From Rutidosis leptorrhynchoides (Eukaryota; Streptophyta; Magnoliopsida; Asterales; Asteraceae), in contig NC_092339.1 in the NCBI RefSeq assembly GCF_046630445.1, positions 75,337,501 through 75,401,500 of the forward strand: DNA of 64,000 nt, read 5' to 3'. Shown here in pieces: positions 60,958-64,000 of this stretch. Each line of letters starts with the position of its first letter. Position 1 is the first letter of the stretch. The notes beneath the pieces are model-generated. The model saw nothing but the letters and a program-made list of their open reading frames with translations, was not told where the DNA came from and searched no databases. The translations under genes and the position numbers were made by a program.

Positions 60958-60970
60958 AACGGGTAGGTAC
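60958..60970 (+). other. Element C polypurine tract
   Basis: AACGGGTAGGTAC abutting the 3' LTR, identical to the tracts of A and B although the LTRs belong to another family. Confidence 0.78.
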
Positions 60971-61971
60971 TGTGACTACCCGAAAATTTGCGACCAAATT
61001 TAAATTTTAATCTTTATATTATTCTGACACGATAAGCAAAGTTTGTTAAGTTAAATCTCAAGAATTTTAAACTGTGTTCATACATTCATTATAACCTCGA
61101 CCAAATTCTGACGATTCACGAACCGTTATATATAAATAGATATGTATATGTATATATATATTATAACTTGAGAATATTAATAAAGTATTAAACGTATAAT
61201 ACTTTACACGAACGTATTTGTTTCAATATGATTTTCGATGAAAAAAAAATATATTAAATGATTGAATTATCAGAAACATTGAATTATGATTACAAGTCTC
61301 TATGGAGAGGTCCACTATGATTTGAGAAAATCTATTCCTCTTAACGATATTCAGAATAATTTGTAAAGCTATTTATAAATAAAAACAAAAAGTGTCATTT
61401 ACGAAAGTTAGACAAAAGTTAGTGGAGAATTGGTTTCCATAATATTCTATTAATCTATTTTCAAACGTACAAAGACGTTTTCAGTTTAAAAAGAACTTTA
61501 TTATTAAAACGTATAAAACTTTTATAAATATCTAGAATCATTTTTGACAACTCATTACTTAACCAGTATAATAAATATAACGATATTTATATTTTATTTC
61601 ATTAAATATATATAACGATTTAAATTAATATTTTATATATTTATACGTGTATTATACATACATAGTTTTTTATACTTTTACTATACTTTAACTTTACCTT
61701 TACTTTACTTTTACTTTACTTTAACTTTAATAATTCACTTTAATAATTCATACTTTAATAATTCACTTTAATAATTCATACTTTAATAATTCACTTTAAT
61801 AATTCATACTTTAATAATTCACTTTAATAATTCATACTTTAATAATTCACTTTAATAATTCATACTTTAATAATTCACTTTTTAATTCAAAAATCTATTA
61901 TAAATAGAATTCAATAGGTTTCATTATTTCATAGAAACTTGAAAATATATTTCTCTAAACTCTCTCAATTG

Positions 61972-62048
<77 letters not shown>

Positions 62049-63124
62049 CTCTGTATTATTTCAAGATATTATTAGTATACATAAAATATTATGACGGAGT
62101 GCTGTCCGAGTGATTTCAAAATAGTTTTTTTGAATGAGTCGAAGCTAAGGAAATTATGGGTTATAGCTATGGAGGTGATGGGTATGGTTTATGGGTATGC
62201 TCGTGAGGTCAATCTAGTGTTTATCATCTCCGTTGCGTCTACGTACTTTCCTGCAATATTGAATCTCAATATTGATACGTTCGTGAATCCGAGGCCAACC
62301 TTGCACTTATTAAATGACGTTATATGTATTTTTACTACGAAATACAGTATTGTGAGTTTCATTTGCTTCCTTTTATATATATTTTTGGGACTGAGAATAC
62401 ATGCGCTGTTTTTATAAATGTTTTACGAAATAGGCACAAGTACTAAAACTAATTCTACGAGGGTTTAAACCAGAAATATACCCTTAGCTTGGTAACATTA
62501 AAATACTTGTCTATGTACGGTAGGCGCGAATCCTAAAGATAGATCTATTGGGCCTGACAAACCCCATCCTGACTATGGGATGCTTTAGTACTTCGAGGTT
62601 ATTTTAAACACACCTGATCTGGTGTACTTCAGAGGGTAAAACATGAACATTAAGGCTTGTTACCGGGTACCTACAACTTATAGAATACTTTTATACACTT
62701 GCGAGTGTACATATATTTATAAACGGAAATCTTGTGGTCTATTAATATATTGAAATGATTGTTATGATAAACCTATGAACTCACCAACCTTTTGGTTGAC
62801 ACTTTAAAGCATGTTTATTCTCAGGTATTAAAGAAATCTCCCGCTGTGCATTAGCTCATTTTAAGGATATTACTTGGAGTCATTCATGACATATTTTGAA
62901 AGACGTTGCATTCGAGTCATTGAGTTCATCAAGATTATTATAAAGCCAATTATAGTTGGATGTATTATGAAATGGTGTGCATGCCGTCAACTTTCGTTGT
63001 AAAGAAAGTTTGTCTTTTAAAAATGAATGCAATGTTTGTAAAATGTATCATATAGAGGTCAAATACCTCGCGATGTAATCAACTATTGTGAATCGTTTAT
63101 AATGTATATGAACGGGTCCTTTCA
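60971..63124 (+). mobile_element. Element C 3' LTR
   Basis: 2154 bp, TGTGACTACCCG... to ...GGGTCCTTTCA, followed by the ACTCC duplication. Near-identical to the 5' LTR apart from (AT)n length (here 61976-62045) and scattered substitutions, including GACGACCCGG versus GACTACCCGA at the start. Confidence 0.93.
61724..61889. repeat. 28-bp-period minisatellite in element C 3' LTR
   Basis: Same ACTTTAATAATTC(AT) array as in the 5' LTR. Confidence 0.92.
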
Positions 63125-63129
63125 ACTCC

Positions 63130-64000
63130 GTCGTAATATTTTATGTATACTAATAATATCTTGAAATAATATGGAGTAATTATATATATGTAAATCGATT
63201 GAGAGAGTTTAGAGAAAAATATTTTTAAGTTTCTATGAAATAATGAAACCTATTGAATTCTATTTATAATAGATTTTTGAATTATTAAAGTGAATTATTA
63301 AAGTATGAATTATTAAAGTGAATTATTAAAGTATGAATTATTAAAGTGAATTATTAAAGTATGAATTATTCAAGTGAAAAATTAAAGTATGAATTATTTA
63401 AGTGAACTATTAAAGTTAAAGTAAAGTAAAAATAAAGTAAAGGTAAAGTTTAAGTATAGTAAAAGTATAAAACTATGTACGTATAATACGCGTATAAATA
63501 TATATAATATTAATTTAAATCGTTATATATATTTAATAAAATAGAATATAAATATCGTTATCTTTATCATATACTAGTTAAGTAATGAGTTGTCAAACGT
63601 GGTTCTAGATACTTATAAAAGTTATATACGTTTTAATAATAAAGTTCTTTTTAAACTGAAAACGTTTTTGTACGTTTGAAACTAAATAGATCAATCGAGT
63701 CTTTATGAGATTCAATCTTCCACTATCCTTTGTCTAGTTCTCAATGATTGACAATTTGTTCTTATTTATAAATCACTTTACCATTTTCCGAATATTGTTA
63801 AAATGGAAAGATTTCTCAAATCAACGTGGGCCTTTCAACAGAGACTAGTAATCATAATTCAATATATCTGATAATTCAATCATTTGATCTTATCTTCTAA
63901 TTCCATTGATAAACATTTTGAAACAGATACAATCATATAAAGTATTTAATCTAATATTTTGTTTACGTTTCAAGTTATAATATATATACACATATACATA
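63130..64000 (-). mobile_element. Host LTR2 copy, continuation to window end
   Basis: Continues the minus-oriented LTR2 from 54497: GTCGTAATATTTTATGTATAC is the reverse complement of the element C LTR sequence at the same relative place. Includes the inverted minisatellite at 63280-63416. The LTR start (GGGTCGTCACA in this orientation) is not reached. Confidence 0.85.

Larger units (their letters stand above)
54498..63124 (+). mobile_element. Element C: non-autonomous LTR retrotransposon
   Basis: 8627 bp with LTRs of 2193 and 2154 bp, ends TGTGAC...CCTTTCA and the 5-bp duplication ACTCC (54493-54497 and 63125-63129). It has a good initiator-Met primer-binding site and a PPT shared with elements A and B. 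The 4280-bp interior has no gag, protease, RT, RNase H or integrase that I can recognise, only two interrupted unknown ORFs. Its LTRs belong to the LTR2 family and it inserted into an opposite-facing LTR of that family. It must rely on another element's proteins. Confidence 0.92.

Overview
This 64 kb window is plant nuclear DNA. It is AT-rich, full of nested LTR retrotransposons and LINEs, with two ordinary host genes in a short island. Intron structure, a patellin gene, a plant-type eS26 ribosomal protein gene, a Stowaway-like MITE and Tekay-type Ty3/gypsy elements point to a eudicot. I suspect an asterid such as Asteraceae, but nothing in the sequence proves it.

Layout. 1-13427: a minus-strand Ty3/gypsy chromovirus (element A) with ~3.3-3.4 kb LTRs. 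An opposite-facing LTR (1-898) cuts its left LTR and a solo LTR (7274-10527, TSD ATAAA) sits in its right LTR. 13428-36143: a plus-strand LINE (LINE1) broken into three pieces by an LTR fragment (13670-16401), a solo LTR of a second family, 'LTR2' (16924-20665, TSD GTTAG), and a complete plus-strand gypsy element B (20938-34425, TSD GATGA), which landed inside the LINE's YADD motif. 36144-46982: low-copy DNA with a Stowaway-like MITE, a copia solo LTR (37747-38675, TSD TATAG), a patellin gene (39294-42215, +), an RPS26 gene (43226-44695, -), a decayed copia fragment and a palindrome-ended MITE. 46983-64000: a minus-strand LINE (LINE2) cut by an LTR2 copy. That copy is cut by another LTR2 in reverse orientation, which in turn holds a complete non-autonomous element C (54498-63124, TSD ACTCC).

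The most interesting biology is in elements A and B. Both carry, between the primer-binding site and gag, two extra genes in the same order: an acidic, low-complexity protein with basic patches, and an F-box protein. Element A has lost its reverse transcriptase through a 1343-bp deletion but keeps both extra ORFs and gag open. Element B keeps the full gag-pol frame, with six in-frame stops, and an F-box ORF with one stop. Just upstream of gag, A and B contain a motif that looks like a contracted copy of their own polypurine-tract/3'-LTR junction. Element C has the same kind of motif in its interior. I read this as a possible scar of element fusion by which the F-box module was acquired.

The two host genes are convergent. 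The RPS26 promoter has site II and telo-box motifs typical of plant ribosomal protein genes and lies next to the copia remnant.
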